The position numbers and the translations under genes were made by a program. From contig OY292274.1 in the NCBI GenBank assembly GCA_958496175.1, positions 57,980,630 to 58,044,629 on the forward strand: a DNA stretch of 64,000 nucleotides, given 5' to 3'. Every line of letters starts with the position of its first letter. The stretch's first letter is position 1. This document shows, in pieces, positions 47,724 to 58,693 of this stretch. Source of the DNA: Sisyra terminalis (taxonomy: Eukaryota; Arthropoda; Insecta; Neuroptera; Sisyridae). The notes under the pieces are model-generated. The model had not been told where the DNA came from and ran no database searches. It was given only the letters and a program-made list of their open reading frames with translations.

Positions 47724-48222
47724 AATAACTATTTCGAGAAGTAAGATTGTTGAAAGATTTAAATGGTCAACAAAAAAATATTCTTTTCAAAATTTAATAT
47801 TGGCATTATCATGTAGAATATTCAAACCAGTTTGTATGGTTTTATAAGTAAATCACTTACAATTAAAAATGATATTTGGCTTTGAAGTCCACGTTTCCCC
47901 GAATTTCTGTTTAATCCAATAGTTATTTAAAACTTTTTATTAATTTCAAGTTTCCAAAAAGTCTAATGAACCATAAAAACTAATAAATCACATTATAATT
48001 ATTGTCATTAATATATCAATCAATAACCGATATGCAACGATAGTGTTCCATTTACCAATGGTCTGTAACCCTCCCGACAACGTCACCATTATATCAACAA
48101 TTTTTAGTTTAAGCTCTAACAATTAACCTAATAACTACATCAAAAGTAACTAAATAACTTTTATTAAAGTTTTCCAAAACAAAATAATTCACAATTACGA
48201 AATATCTTTGATTTTTTTTCAG
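47724..48222. other. AT-rich non-coding DNA ending in a splice acceptor
   Basis: No gene here. The last 20 bases are a pyrimidine-rich tract ending TTTTTTTTCAG at 48222, a strong 3' splice signal. Confidence 0.5.
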
Positions 48223-48347
48223 ATTGGCATCTTATCGCAAATGCATCGGATCGCGTCACTGATCTTCAATTGTTTTTTCGGAACGACAAATGTATTGGTA
48301 ATGCCATGGTGGAAAAAAAGTCACTAGAAATGTACGAAAGTTATTGA
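48223..48347 (+). CDS. Candidate 3'-terminal exon, unassigned protein
   Basis: I do not recognise the protein. A strong acceptor (poly-T then CAG, ending 48222) is followed by a less AT-rich stretch. In the frame entered after two bases it stays open for 40 codons to TGA: it starts WHLIANASDRVTDLQLFF, continues RNDKCIGNAMVEKK and ends SLEMYESY. Composition, charge pattern and codon use are protein-like, and no signal peptide or membrane segment is seen. An alternative is an internal exon ending at the GTAATG at 48298. ATTAAA about 65 bases beyond the stop could serve as a poly(A) signal. The preceding exon was not found, so the gene would have a long intron to the left. Confidence 0.42.
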
Positions 48348-49816
48348 AGGATTTAAATTATGTTTTTGTAAATATTTCTATGCATTATTTTCTTTATTCT
48401 TTTTATCATTAAAAATTTTAAGTATTGAACTTTTAAATGTTACTTAGATAAATCGTATTTGTAAGAAAAATATTGGTTTAATTAGTTAGAAGACTTCCCA
48501 TAGGAATAAGTTAAACATTATTTCGAAAAAAAAATGTAAGAATTCAAACTGCCAACAAATTTACACTACAAGAAATAAAAAAATCTTTGTACTTATACAG
48601 CACTAATCTATTGGGAATAGTGCTTACATGTGATTGTCTATGGATTGAATGCACTTATTGCAACCCTATGCAGATTGTACAATTTATTTGAAAATAAAAA
48701 AAAAAGAAATAAAAAAGTATTCACGAATAATTCAATTTTTGAAGACACTCTCCCAAATTTGTATGTAGAAATTAAAATGTTAGGCCGCAAAGTATAGGTA
48801 ATGCAATAGTAGAAATAAAGTTGGTAAATTAAAAAAAAAGGAATAACTAAAATCCAAAAACCTTTGAAAATTTGATACATTTATACACAATATACACAAA
48901 AACCAATGCAAGATTATTACACACTATTCAACACCGACGACTTCATCTGTGTGGTATAATAATATATCGACAACAATAAAGTTTGACTTTGCCATTTGAT
49001 CTCAAATATAGAAATCATTTCATGCTCACTTACCTACATGAATAAAAATATAGACCTCGTTAACTCAATGAACAGTTTAACGCCTTCAAAAGCCTATATC
49101 AAACCATTTAATGCTAGAAAGTGTAAATCTTCTTTCTCTCTTGCTCATACGCATCGTTCACTTGCCATCAGGGATAGCGATATCGGTATACCGGGATACT
49201 AAACATCATTATTTTGAACGATTCGTACAATTTTGTAATACTGGTATTCACAGGTTTATATATCGTTATTTCGATATTTACTGGAATTTTTTAAACTATG
49301 TCCAGAATTAGTTCTAAGATTGCCAATATAGCAAAATAGTTTACGTTCGCATTTATGTATTATTTTTGTTTTTATGTCGCCCTAACGCGTGAAATTAATT
49401 AGGCAAACTTAATACCGAAAACAATAATAAAAATTTAATATAAAAAGCAGGTATATCCAAAACTTTTCTACGAGTATTCGATTTACTTAAAAGTGAGGGA
49501 TTTAGAAGTAAATAATAGGGAAAAATATATCACACAGTAATTTTTGCACGAAATTACTTTCTAGGCCTGCCTAATGATAGTACAATTGATGCATTATGTT
49601 CATTAAGATCACTTTTCAAAAATTTGCAATCGTACCATAGATTGAGTAGTGATATTTACACTTGTGTATGCTTTAAATACCTACGATATTTGTTGTCTTT
49701 TTACTTTTTTATGACTCTTTTTATGACCTTCTAATTAAACCGGAAAATAGAAGAAAGAAACACCTGCGGTGTCTTTCATTTTCTAAAATTTCTTCTACCG
49801 GTATTCCGGTATTAAG
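48348..49816. other. Non-coding DNA
   Basis: No gene supported. Overlapping frames at 48996-49311 show no domains. A pair of ACCGGTATTCCGGTA-like strings lies just before the next feature, which may begin after the AG at 49815-49816. Confidence 0.5.
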
Positions 49817-50418
49817 AACTTTACTAATCCAAACCTTCTAAATGAAAAAATGAATAAAAAAATTGATGAAAATCTACTGAGGACGAGGGAAAAATCACGA
49901 GATTCAGAATTATTTTCCTATACTTTATCGTTAATTAGCAAGGAATATAAAGATGTCAATGACTATAATTTCCATGCCGTTGGAGTTGCAATTCACGAAC
50001 GATGGTTTGTAACGACAAGTTTCTTACCTAAACATTAACCATATTTTACACAATGCCCAAGAAAACATGAAATATTCGCTCGAAGTGGAAGTGTATATTG
50101 GTCGAGAGGAGGCACACTACATAAAGTAGACTCCATTATTTCCGATGATTCTAATAACTCTACCACAACATTAATATTAGGGTCTGTCTTAAAAAGTTTC
50201 ACTTCGTTTCTTCAACTTTCAAATTTCAATATTGATCAGTATGATGCATATTCTGAATTAAAACATGCAAAGCAAAAGCATGTTTTTATTACAACAAAAA
50301 ATAGGAAAATTCTTTTATTGAAAAAATGCCGAATACCGGTAGTAAACTTTTGGCCAGGTATTGCCATTCCTAATTGCCACTCTATAACCAAAACATTGCA
50401 TATTCATATAGTGGGCAG
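49817..50418 (+). pseudogene. Trypsin-like serine protease homologue exon with one stop
   Basis: One frame runs from 49817 to 50418 with a single TAA at 50036, and it ends at a good donor (GGCAG then GTATGA). Before the stop it shows VGVAIHERWFVTTSF, matching the segment that leads to the catalytic His in chymotrypsin-fold proteases. The usual TAAHC is replaced, so His and the following Cys are missing. After the stop come a Cys, then FARSGSVYWSRGGTLHKV, close to the VRAGS-Y-GGT-V strand of the family, and an LGSVLKSF stretch where the Asp-containing DIALLKL motif would lie. The Ser-active-site region is not in this exon. The product is thus a non-catalytic homologue that is also interrupted. 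It may be a decayed duplicate, or the stop may be a sequence error or allele. No neighbouring exon was identified. Confidence 0.58.
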
Positions 50419-51424
50419 GTATGATTATTATATATATATACCAGTATATGCATAATTATAATAATTAGTTGTTACCAACGCCAACCGTTCATGAAAGAAA
50501 TTTAAACTAGAAAATACTCTTGAAATAATTCTTGACTGATGAACCAAAAATTTGACTATCGTTTTATGTATAAAGAAAATTATATAAAGTAAACTTATGC
50601 ATTTTAATCGCATGTAACAATCTTATTGTAACCATTCAACAAGTATGACAACTTTGTAGAATTTTATTTTGTCCCTAGTTTGCTGCTTTAAATTTTAATT
50701 TAATGACTCCATAAAACAGTTTTACTTCTATGTATTGTAAAGTTGAACTGGTCTTTAGATGGATACGTTAAAGATTTATCGTTACATGATGAGAAGTCAA
50801 ATAAAACATTTTTAGTGTTACCTAGACATTTGTCTTGGTGGCTTTTATTCTGTAGATAAATGATTTTGCACTTGCATCGTATTTAACTATTACCCAAACT
50901 GATACAGTACCAAAAAAAGTCAATACCACAATGCATGTTTCATAAGTTTTGATGTTTAGATAATCCATTTATCCGTAAAATGAAAATCTCATAAGGTTAT
51001 TTTATATAACTTTGTCCATTCGGTGATCAAAAATGATTTTTTTCTGAATTTACTGAAAGAAAAAGTTGAAATTTGGCACACTTACAGAGGTAGTTAACCC
51101 AATTACGGGCTTTTGCTTCTTCAAGTGCTCTAACCGTTCAACGAACGTTGGCTAACATGTTGGCTACTATGTTAGTAATTACGGTTTTATTTACCACTAC
51201 TTGGAATTGTTCCATCAAATTTTTTCATATCATATCTTTCGGTTTTTAAGCCAGAATGCTTTTCTCTGTTGGACCACTTCAGTAATATAGCGTAAAATAT
51301 TTGATTTTAAGAGTTTTCATTTGTAAGGAAATATAAAATGCAGTCACATCGTGAAACATCAAAAATTGCTACAATTGTTAGAAAAAAATCAACATTAATA
51401 ATAATAATTCTTATTCAATAATCA
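50419..51424. other. AT-rich non-coding DNA
   Basis: No gene supported downstream of the donor at 50419. A frame at 50428-50613 on the minus strand is chance. Confidence 0.5.
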
Positions 51425-51579
51425 AAATAAGATTATTCGCTGACTTTGAACAGTTATACTGTGTATACAATATATAGGATATATTGCGGTCCAATTTATG
51501 TAGTTTAATGTAATATAATAATATATAAAAATCATACCATAAACATAAATTTGACAGAAGTTCAAAAAAAAATATTCGT

Positions 51580-51627
51580 GACGTATTGCCCAGATACGTA
51601 TTTCGATTGCCAAGCAATCTTCCTCAG
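51580..51627 (-). ncRNA. Hammerhead-like motif, GIY-YIG PLE family
   Basis: CUGAGGA, extra A, helix GAUUGC/GCAAUC, GAAA, ACGUAU ... AUACGUC. The ACGUAU/AUACGU pair is perfect but starts two bases after GAA, which is not the canonical helix III register. It lies directly after the coding end of this PLE. Confidence 0.48.
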
Positions 51628-51647
51628 TGGTCATCAAGTAGTTTGGA

Positions 51648-52437
51648 TCACTCCGTAATTGCTTTGTGATGATTCACAAAATAATCACGGATTGACGTCA
51701 ATTTATAAGTCGTGTCTTCTCTTTTTGCGATATGGTTATGAAGGGGGGGGGGGGTATTACCAAATTTTTGTACTTTCACCGAATCCTTCGTAGGCAACCC
51801 GAAAAGTGCCGAATTTTGAATTGTTTCATTTTCCCAATTTAGTAGGTACCTTTCCCTTTCTTTTAACAATTTGTATGCTTTCGAGTGCATCCAATCGGTT
51901 TGTGCGGTGAACAATTTTTAGAAGTCTAGCTTGCAAATGTATGCCCTGATTCCAGTGCATATTCTGCCACACATGATTTTTCCACTCTTGCATATTCTAT
52001 GATTGCCATATGTTCCTTATACCTAACCATTATTTGTCTTCTAGTCTGACCGACATAGGTTTTATCACAGCCCGTGCAAGGGATTTCATAAATTCCTGAT
52101 TTTTGTATGTCCGGAATTTTATCTTTAGAACCGTTAAATAATCCACCCAACTTTTTGGTTGTATATCCAGCCTTTATTCCAAACTGTTTCCATATCCTTT
52201 CAATTTTTTGGGAAATCCCTGGAAAATATGTTAAAACAGACCAACGGTCGTCTGGTCCTTCCATCGTTCGTAAAGTGGTTTCTGATAGTTTTTTCCTCCA
52301 AAGAGCTCTTTTGAGGATTCCGTCTACAATTTTGGTAGAGTATCCATTAAAGGTCGCCACACCTTTAATGTATTCTAATTCTTTTGTAAACAGATTCTTT
52401 ACCAGAGGTACATTTACGAGTCAGTTTACCAAGGAAT
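51648..52437 (-). pseudogene. PLE reverse transcriptase thumb and GIY-YIG endonuclease remnant
   Basis: From 52437 down, the coding starts in the RT thumb (LVNVPLVKNLFTKELEYI, NGYSTKIVD), passes a basic linker, and reaches the nuclease: SGIYEIPCTGCDKTYVGQTR contains the GIY and YVG (YIG) boxes plus the paired Cys typical of PLE nucleases. It is followed by the Arg-containing RR-x(5)-RYKEHM helix and ESGHTF. A PLE protein normally continues about 60 residues beyond. Here that tail is split over two other frames (LLKIVHRTNRLDALESIQIV, then LLNWENETIQNSALFGL), with a run of 12 G at 51743-51754. At least two frame changes and one stop upstream make it inactive. The rest of the RT, including the catalytic YxDD, is missing. 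Confidence 0.9.
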
Positions 52438-52440
52438 GAA

Positions 52441-52635
52441 AAACAGCCACTTGATGGCCACTTAGGAAGATTGCTTGGCAATCGAAATACATATCTGGGC
52501 AATACGTCACGAATATTTTTGTTTGAACTTCTGTTCAAATTTATGTTTATGATATGATTTTTATATATTATTATATTAAATTATACTACATAAATTGGAC
52601 CGCAATATATCCTATATATTGTGTACATACTTATT
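52441..52635 (+). repeat. Inverted copy of the PLE end
   Basis: It matches 51425-51660 in opposite orientation. Its motif reads CUUAGGA instead of CUGAGGA, losing an invariant G, so a ribozyme here is unlikely. Confidence 0.82.
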
Positions 52636-53606
52636 CAATAGTTTTAAAACGATTAAAAGCGGTTTAACAAGATAGCGACACTACTGAAGGAATTTTATTT
52701 TTATATGAAAAACTACTGAGCCAAACCCAAAATCAAAAACTAAAAAAGAAATATAAAACCTCACATAAATCATTTAATAGCTAACAAGATAATCTTTAGT
52801 TATCTGTTGACCAGAAAAACACAAAATTTTTGGGAAAATGAAAGTATCATTTTTTGCTTAAAGTAAAAAGTTTATTATTTTAATACAGCCAAGGGCTTCA
52901 AGTCATATGTGGAAGATTTTGGAGGAGCCGCTGCTGAAGCAATAATAAAATTTATTTTTAAAAAAAAAACAATGCTCAAAAATCTTTTTTTCGGGACCTA
53001 ATATATTTAACTAAGTTTCAATACTATAAAACTTTAATTATAAAGAAAATACCATTGATAATTTTCTATCTCATGAAGAATTCTACAACGTTATTTTGAA
53101 TCTACACATCTATCTAACATAAAAAGAATAGTTTGGGCAATTTAATACTTATACAGTATACAAAAACATTAATGCATATTCACTTAATTTAACTTATTTT
53201 ACAAAAATATGATGTCAGAACATCGCAGTAAAAAAGATTTGTCCCGAGTATCTTAGTAATTTTTATCATAAAAAGGGAATCACTAGAAAAAGTAAATCTT
53301 TAATAAACTTTTTTCAAGCTTTTTAATTAATTTATAATACTTTGAAGTATAAAAACAAATAAAATCAGTACATGTTTTCCATTTTAAAATTTAAAGACTT
53401 AAAAGTTGAGTTTAAGAAAGAACGATTCCCACGTGTTATCTTTGAACATAACATCATCATTTTACGTAAGAATTTGCGTATGTAAAAGAATTTGTATCGT
53501 AATACATTTCTTTTAAGAAAAAAGCGATGGACTTTTTCAGTATTATACAAGTTATCCTTGGTATTTTATATAACATATATATGCATTTCTTATATCTATG
53601 GTATTA
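52636..53606. other. AT-rich non-coding DNA
   Basis: No supported gene. Opposed frames near 53365-53692 overlap and are mostly chance. Confidence 0.5.
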
Positions 53607-53836
53607 TGGTAGAATACCAAAAATCCATTGAAAAGCGCTTTGATCTTTTCTTTTGTAATATTTATTATTTTTCCAATACATCCGGCAAATGATAGAATTG
53701 GTTTGTCGGAATTCTTTCGACACACGAAATCAAAGCAACATTTAAGAAAGCCTTGTAAACAGATTTTTCATAAAGGAAAAACTTTATGTTATAATGAGGA
53801 TATAACAAATCTCAAACATTCATCGGTTATGAAAAG
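53607..53836 (+). CDS. Signal-peptide-like exon candidate, unassigned
   Basis: I do not recognise the protein. An open frame contains KSALIFSFVIFIIF, a typical hydrophobic core, then PIHPAND, a plausible cleavage region, then a basic, Cys-containing stretch (HLRKPCKQIF, KGKTLCYNED). It ends at a fair donor (AAAAG then GTAAAG at 53837). There is no ATG in this frame. The ATG of the overlapping frame (MVEYQKSIE, about 53605) would connect only with a frame change. It could be the first exon of a small secreted protein that has decayed, or chance: hydrophobic frames are frequent in AT-rich DNA. Confidence 0.22.
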
Positions 53837-53840
53837 GTAA

Positions 53841-55479
53841 AGTTATTAAGGTAATATTTCTAAAAAAGTTTAGGGAAATGGATCGCAGATATTTGAAACA
53901 TCTTTTCTTTAGTTCTTACGTTTCATTTTTTTTTTTTTTAAATAACCTAAACTAATGACGTGGAAGTTAAAAAAATCAACTGTAAACAGTTATCGTTTCC
54001 ATCTTTAATATAAAAGAATCCGGATAATTTTTTCAATCCCTTTTTTTCAAAGAAAATAAATTTTAAATTATTTATTGCTTAAAATAAACATCAAGCAACT
54101 AAAACAAAAATAAAGTACTAGAAATGCGTTAAGATCTTAACAATAGTTTTGCTAGATAATTATGAGAGAGGAGTTTTACAAAACGGTCTACAAAAGAGTA
54201 TAATTTTTCAAAGAGAGAAACTGCATCATAAACGTAGATGTTTCTTATAAATCAAGAGATAAAAATCCTTCACGTTTCATATTAAAAAAATTAACAAAGA
54301 AAAGTAGGTCCCATGGAATAACAACCCTCTGTCATCCGTTTTTCAAATAACTTTACACACCTTCCCATTTTCCCCATGTTTATCCGCTTTGAGAAATTGG
54401 GATGGTTTTATTCCAATTTTTGGTCAAATTGGTCGAAACCAAACATTCAGTTATAATCTACCAGAAGTTTCTTGACATAAAGTGTCAAGTCATTCAAAAC
54501 ACCAATTTTTTCGAAGAATTAAAAGCTTATAAGCGATAAACTTGAGAAGAAATCTTATCAGAACATATCATTCATTTTTAATTTGATCCTTAAAAATTGT
54601 AATCTACAGTTTTACAGCTGCACGTAAAATGTTCCTTTAAAATCAGTTGAGCTTTTTACAAAGCTTGACAACTACAGCATCCAATATTTCAGCATTGAAA
54701 AGACAAGTACTCGTGATGTCACTTCTTTTGTACTGTCAAATCATAAATCGTGTGGATTTTAAAAATTGATGTTTGTGAAACATTATTCATAAGGTTATAT
54801 TTCTTTAAACAAACAAATAGAGTAAAACAATATATTTGGAAAGTTTATATGGTTTTATATTTCAACATAAAGCTTTGTGAAAATATGTATAAAGTATGTA
54901 CTTGTATATACACGTGAGAAGTTATACTTATTTGTCGATATTAAAAAAATGTTTTTAATCCACTGTCATAGCATCATCCGGTAGTGGATGAAATGGCACC
55001 TAAGTTATGAGTTGTTTGTGATAACTGAAATATAATACAATTTTAAACTTTTTAGTTTTAAACTCAATATAATAGGCAAATGTATGTATAGCGACAAAAA
55101 CAGAGAACAAAGAATATAATTAAGTAATAATTATTGTCTCGATTTTGAATTAACTGATTGTTGTCATTGGTTTCAACTGTCATTTCGTTTTCATTCAATA
55201 GCCATTTTTTGCTATTTGTCAGTGTTGGGCTGAGAATAATTCCCATAAAGTTACTAATTTTCAAATAATAGACTAAATTAGTAGCTCATATCCTTTTTAG
55301 GGAGAGTACTATATCATTTTATTTTTTTGGTATACGAAAATATAAGACGTAAACACACTAACACCACCCTAACTTGCATATAGTTAACATTGAAAACATT
55401 AAAGCAATACGTTTTCATTCATGAAAACGAAACATTAATATTAACTTTATTGTAGAGTTTCAGATCCTCGATGATGATA
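53841..55479. other. AT-rich non-coding DNA
   Basis: Nothing recognised. Confidence 0.55.
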
Positions 55480-55608
55480 AATTGGTAAAAATATTCAGAG
55501 GACTAGGATCAAATAATAATCAGTGAAAACTATTTATTACATGCGCTGTAATAAATAGTTTTGACTGATTATTATTTGATCCTAGTCCTCTGAATATTTT
55601 TACCAATT
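55480..55608. repeat. Near-perfect 129-nt hairpin
   Basis: Arms 55480-55541 and 55547-55608 pair at 61 of 62 positions around the 5-nt loop TGCGC (55542-55546). The only mismatch is G against G about 17 bases from the loop. No terminal motif or target duplication marks it as a transposon. Either strand would give a long double-stranded RNA stem. Confidence 0.95.
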
Positions 55609-56504
55609 AAAATTAATATTATTTTAATTTAATTGTTAGTTCCTTTTAAGCATGTATATAAACCATACAAAAACTAACGTTAATATCAAGCTGATAAATA
55701 ATCACCGCTTCTTTACATAAAGTAACTTCCTTTAACAATGTAAAAAGCTTATTCGCAAAAAAATATCTATATAAATCAAGTGAAATATCAAAATAAGTTT
55801 CATAAAAATTATCGGTGTTAAATTTTTGTTAACTCAAAAGGATATCATTAAAATTATATACTGAAACCGGTTAAATCATCCATGAAAGTATCGTCAAAGT
55901 TGATAAAAAGTTGAATCAATTTTACAATCCATACTTTTGCATATTCATGGTACATGTCTGGTTTGTCATTCTGTACACAGAATTCATAAACTAAAGATTT
56001 TCAACGTACATTCTTAGGCCCATTATCTGTAAAGCAGAAAGAAATGTGTCAGGACTATTTGTGAATAAATTATGTGAAACCATATTCCCAGAAAATCTTG
56101 TTATATACAGCATAAAGTAAGTGCGAATGAATCACTTTAAAAATGAATTCAGACATTGTAGATTCAAAGGAAAGCCAAGAGATGAAACTGTTGATATTCG
56201 TCTTTTAAGAACAAAATGCTTTTTACCCTAAACACGAATGAAACAATAAGTACCAGCTCTTGAAAAGGTAATGCTCCCTGGAAAAAAATCTCCAGACAAG
56301 TGAATTTTGCAAATCATACAACTTTCATATTCTAAATCACTTATGATGACAATGTGTTGGTGCAAATAATTGATTTACCCAATGTATTTGCTTGAGTTTT
56401 AAATAAAACTTTCCTGTGGAAGAAATTCAAATTCTGAATTTTGCCGTTCTGTACCGCTGATAAAATTGGGATTAATTACTATTTTATATGAAAAAATAGA
56501 TTTC
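55609..56504. other. AT-rich non-coding DNA
   Basis: A 45-codon minus-strand frame (55854-55990) after a CTTTAG acceptor-like site is mildly protein-like (PDMYHEYAKVW) but unassigned. No gene is called. Confidence 0.45.
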
Positions 56505-58347
56505 GGGTCAGTTCAAATGAAGTGGTCCAAAAATAAAATGAAATGTTTGCTCGACCATTTTAAAAAAAAATAATATTTTTTGTGTGCTATCACCCCAACA
56601 TGTTGGTAGTTCAAATTCATCATTATTTTAATTTTATTGTTTTTAGTTTTCCGGTGATGGCCATATTAGTTTAACTAGGCGCAGACATTTTCACACTTTT
56701 AAGGGTTTGCGGAAACTTGATTATCCCAGGCCTTATTTGTCCTATCAAAACGAAACAAAAAGCAGTGGGTTCATGAAAATATAAGATATAAGGTTGTAAC
56801 AAGACGTTTTCACCTAAATGTAATTCTAAGGGATGAAATTTCAGCCTAAATTTTTAGCTCTCATTTGTAAAAACTCCAATTTTTACGGAAAGATTGTGAA
56901 GGAAGGGAAAGAGTCTATGGTGAATATAATGTATTTAACCATTTAATATGTGACATTCAATTGGAAAAAATTCGGCAAAAAACGTTAAAACTTTTTTTAC
57001 AAACAATTAGGTACTAGTTGTATCCAAAAACAAAATTTGAAGTCTGAGACATTAAGTCTTTTTAAAATAAAAAATAACAAAATTTGGAAATTCTCAAAAT
57101 TTACAATTTTCTGAGCTCAATATCTCTGGTGGGGGACCAGATAAAAATCTGAAATATCACCCCATTATAGTACTGGATGATAGTATTATGCACTTAAAAT
57201 TTGGAGTTTGAGATTTGACTAAGAGTAGAGGTATTGCAAACACAAAATGTCAAAATAATGCATACTTCATTAGGTGAATATAATATATTTAACCATTTAA
57301 AATGTCACATATACTTGGCAAAAAGGGCATTTTACACAAAACAACATATACTCTGGACTAACTGTTATGCATATCTTAAATTTAAAACATATACTTCTTT
57401 CTGAAAGCTAATAATGTATATACGTACCCAAAGTCATCAACTAATCTTGGTGTTCGACAAAGAGCTAAGAGATCTCTTAACACAGTTAAAGAACTTCACA
57501 TACAATTTTGCTTTGAACAATCGAACATAATGTTTAATTTACCTTTCTGTATATTAAAATGTTTTTTCCCAAAAAAATTGACACAATTTTTTATTGCTTT
57601 ATTGTGCTAAGACGAGCAAATTTTGTTAAAAATTTTTATCTTCAAAAGTTTCCAGCACTGCACTTTGGCAACATTTTTTACCACAAAATGTGTATTTACC
57701 AAAACATAAGTTTGGGTAACTTTCTTTATAGTTTCGTGATCTTTATGTTGTCTGTAGGCTTGTCAAAAAGATTAGTTGATGATTATGGGTACGTTTATAC
57801 ATTATTAGCTTTCAGAAAGAAGTATATGTTTTAAATTTAAGATATGAATAACAGTAAGTCCAGAGTATATGTTGTTTTGTGCAAAATGCCCTTTTTGCCA
57901 AGTGTATGTCACATATTAAATGGTTAAATACATTATATTCACCATAGACTCTTTCCCTTCCTTCACAATCTTTCCGTAAAAATTGGAGTTTTTACAAATG
58001 AGAGCTAAAAATTTAGGCTGAAATTTCACCCCTTAGAATTACATTTAGGTGAAAACGTCTTGTTGCAACCTTATAGTTTATATTTTCATGAACCCACTGC
58101 TTTTAGTTTCATTTTGATAGGACAAATAGGGCCTGAGATAATCAAGTTACCGCAAACCCTTAAGAGTGCGAAAATGTCTGCGACTAGTTAAACTAATATG
58201 GCCACCACCAGAAAACTAAAAACAATAAAATTAAAATAATGATGAATTTGAACTACCAACATGTTGGGGTGAAAGCAAAAAAAAAAATCAGAATTAAAAA
58301 AAAATAATCAAGCGACCAATGCTGGACCGACTGAATTGGACTGACCC
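56505..58347. mobile_element. 1.84-kb long inverted-repeat element, internally rearranged
   Basis: The ends GGGTCAGTTCAAATGAAGTG and GGGTCAGTCCAATTCAGTCG (reverse complement) begin arms of about 450 bp (56505-56985 and 57890-58347). A further inner pair (about 57275-57450 against 57780-57945) shares the GTGAATATAAT(A/G)TATTTAACC junction. The left arm's end therefore occurs twice, at 56921 and 57274, with about 350 bp between, while the right arm is uninterrupted. The superfamily is not assigned, no clear target duplication was seen, and the 91-codon frame at 57559-57834 is not recognisable as a transposase. Confidence 0.82.
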
Positions 58348-58693
58348 TTTGTGTAGATCAAAATATGAATTGTTCATTAAATATTCTTAATTGGAACTAA
58401 TTTACTTAATTTGCATATATTATTCAAAAGAATACATTATAGGTATGTGCATTTATTAAAGCACCATTTTTTCAACTTACAATAATATCAAAAGCGGGTT
58501 ACAATAGCAATTAGTCTTATTGAAGTTAAATCGATAGTGCAACTACTCTTTGGAAATATTACGACCTATGAATAACACTACAAAATACCAAAACAAAAAA
58601 AAAACAATCAATATTGAATCATCAAACAAATAAATTTTAAATTTGTTTAACGTTTAATGAACTTTAAAAATTTTAGAGTGATTATATCATTTA
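58348..58693. other. AT-rich non-coding DNA
   Basis: Nothing recognised. Confidence 0.55.

Larger units (their letters stand above)
51425..52635 (-). mobile_element. Penelope-like element, 5'-truncated, with inverted ends
   Basis: Minus-strand coding remnants (51648-52437) are followed at 51425-51660 by the family's non-coding end with its hammerhead-like motif. At the other side (52441-52630) an inverted copy of the same end is joined directly to the truncated coding part. The element therefore has divergent ends around a body that keeps only the RT thumb, linker and GIY-YIG nuclease. Confidence 0.88.

Noticed and set aside
48940..48990. ACGACTTCATCTGTGTGG as a Helitron end
   Set aside because: It resembles AACTTCGTCTGCGTAA only loosely and lacks the CTAG terminus.
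52107..52439. Plus-strand 110-codon frame, the second longest in the window
   Set aside because: Antisense of the PLE thumb and GIY-YIG coding remnant.
55854..55990. Minus-strand 45-codon frame after a CTTTAG acceptor-like site (contains PDMYHEYAKVW)
   Set aside because: Mildly protein-like, but weak acceptor, no recognisable family, and no partner exon.
57559..57834. 91-codon frame inside the 1.84-kb inverted-repeat element, considered as a transposase piece
   Set aside because: Part of it is arm sequence, and no catalytic or DNA-binding motif is visible.
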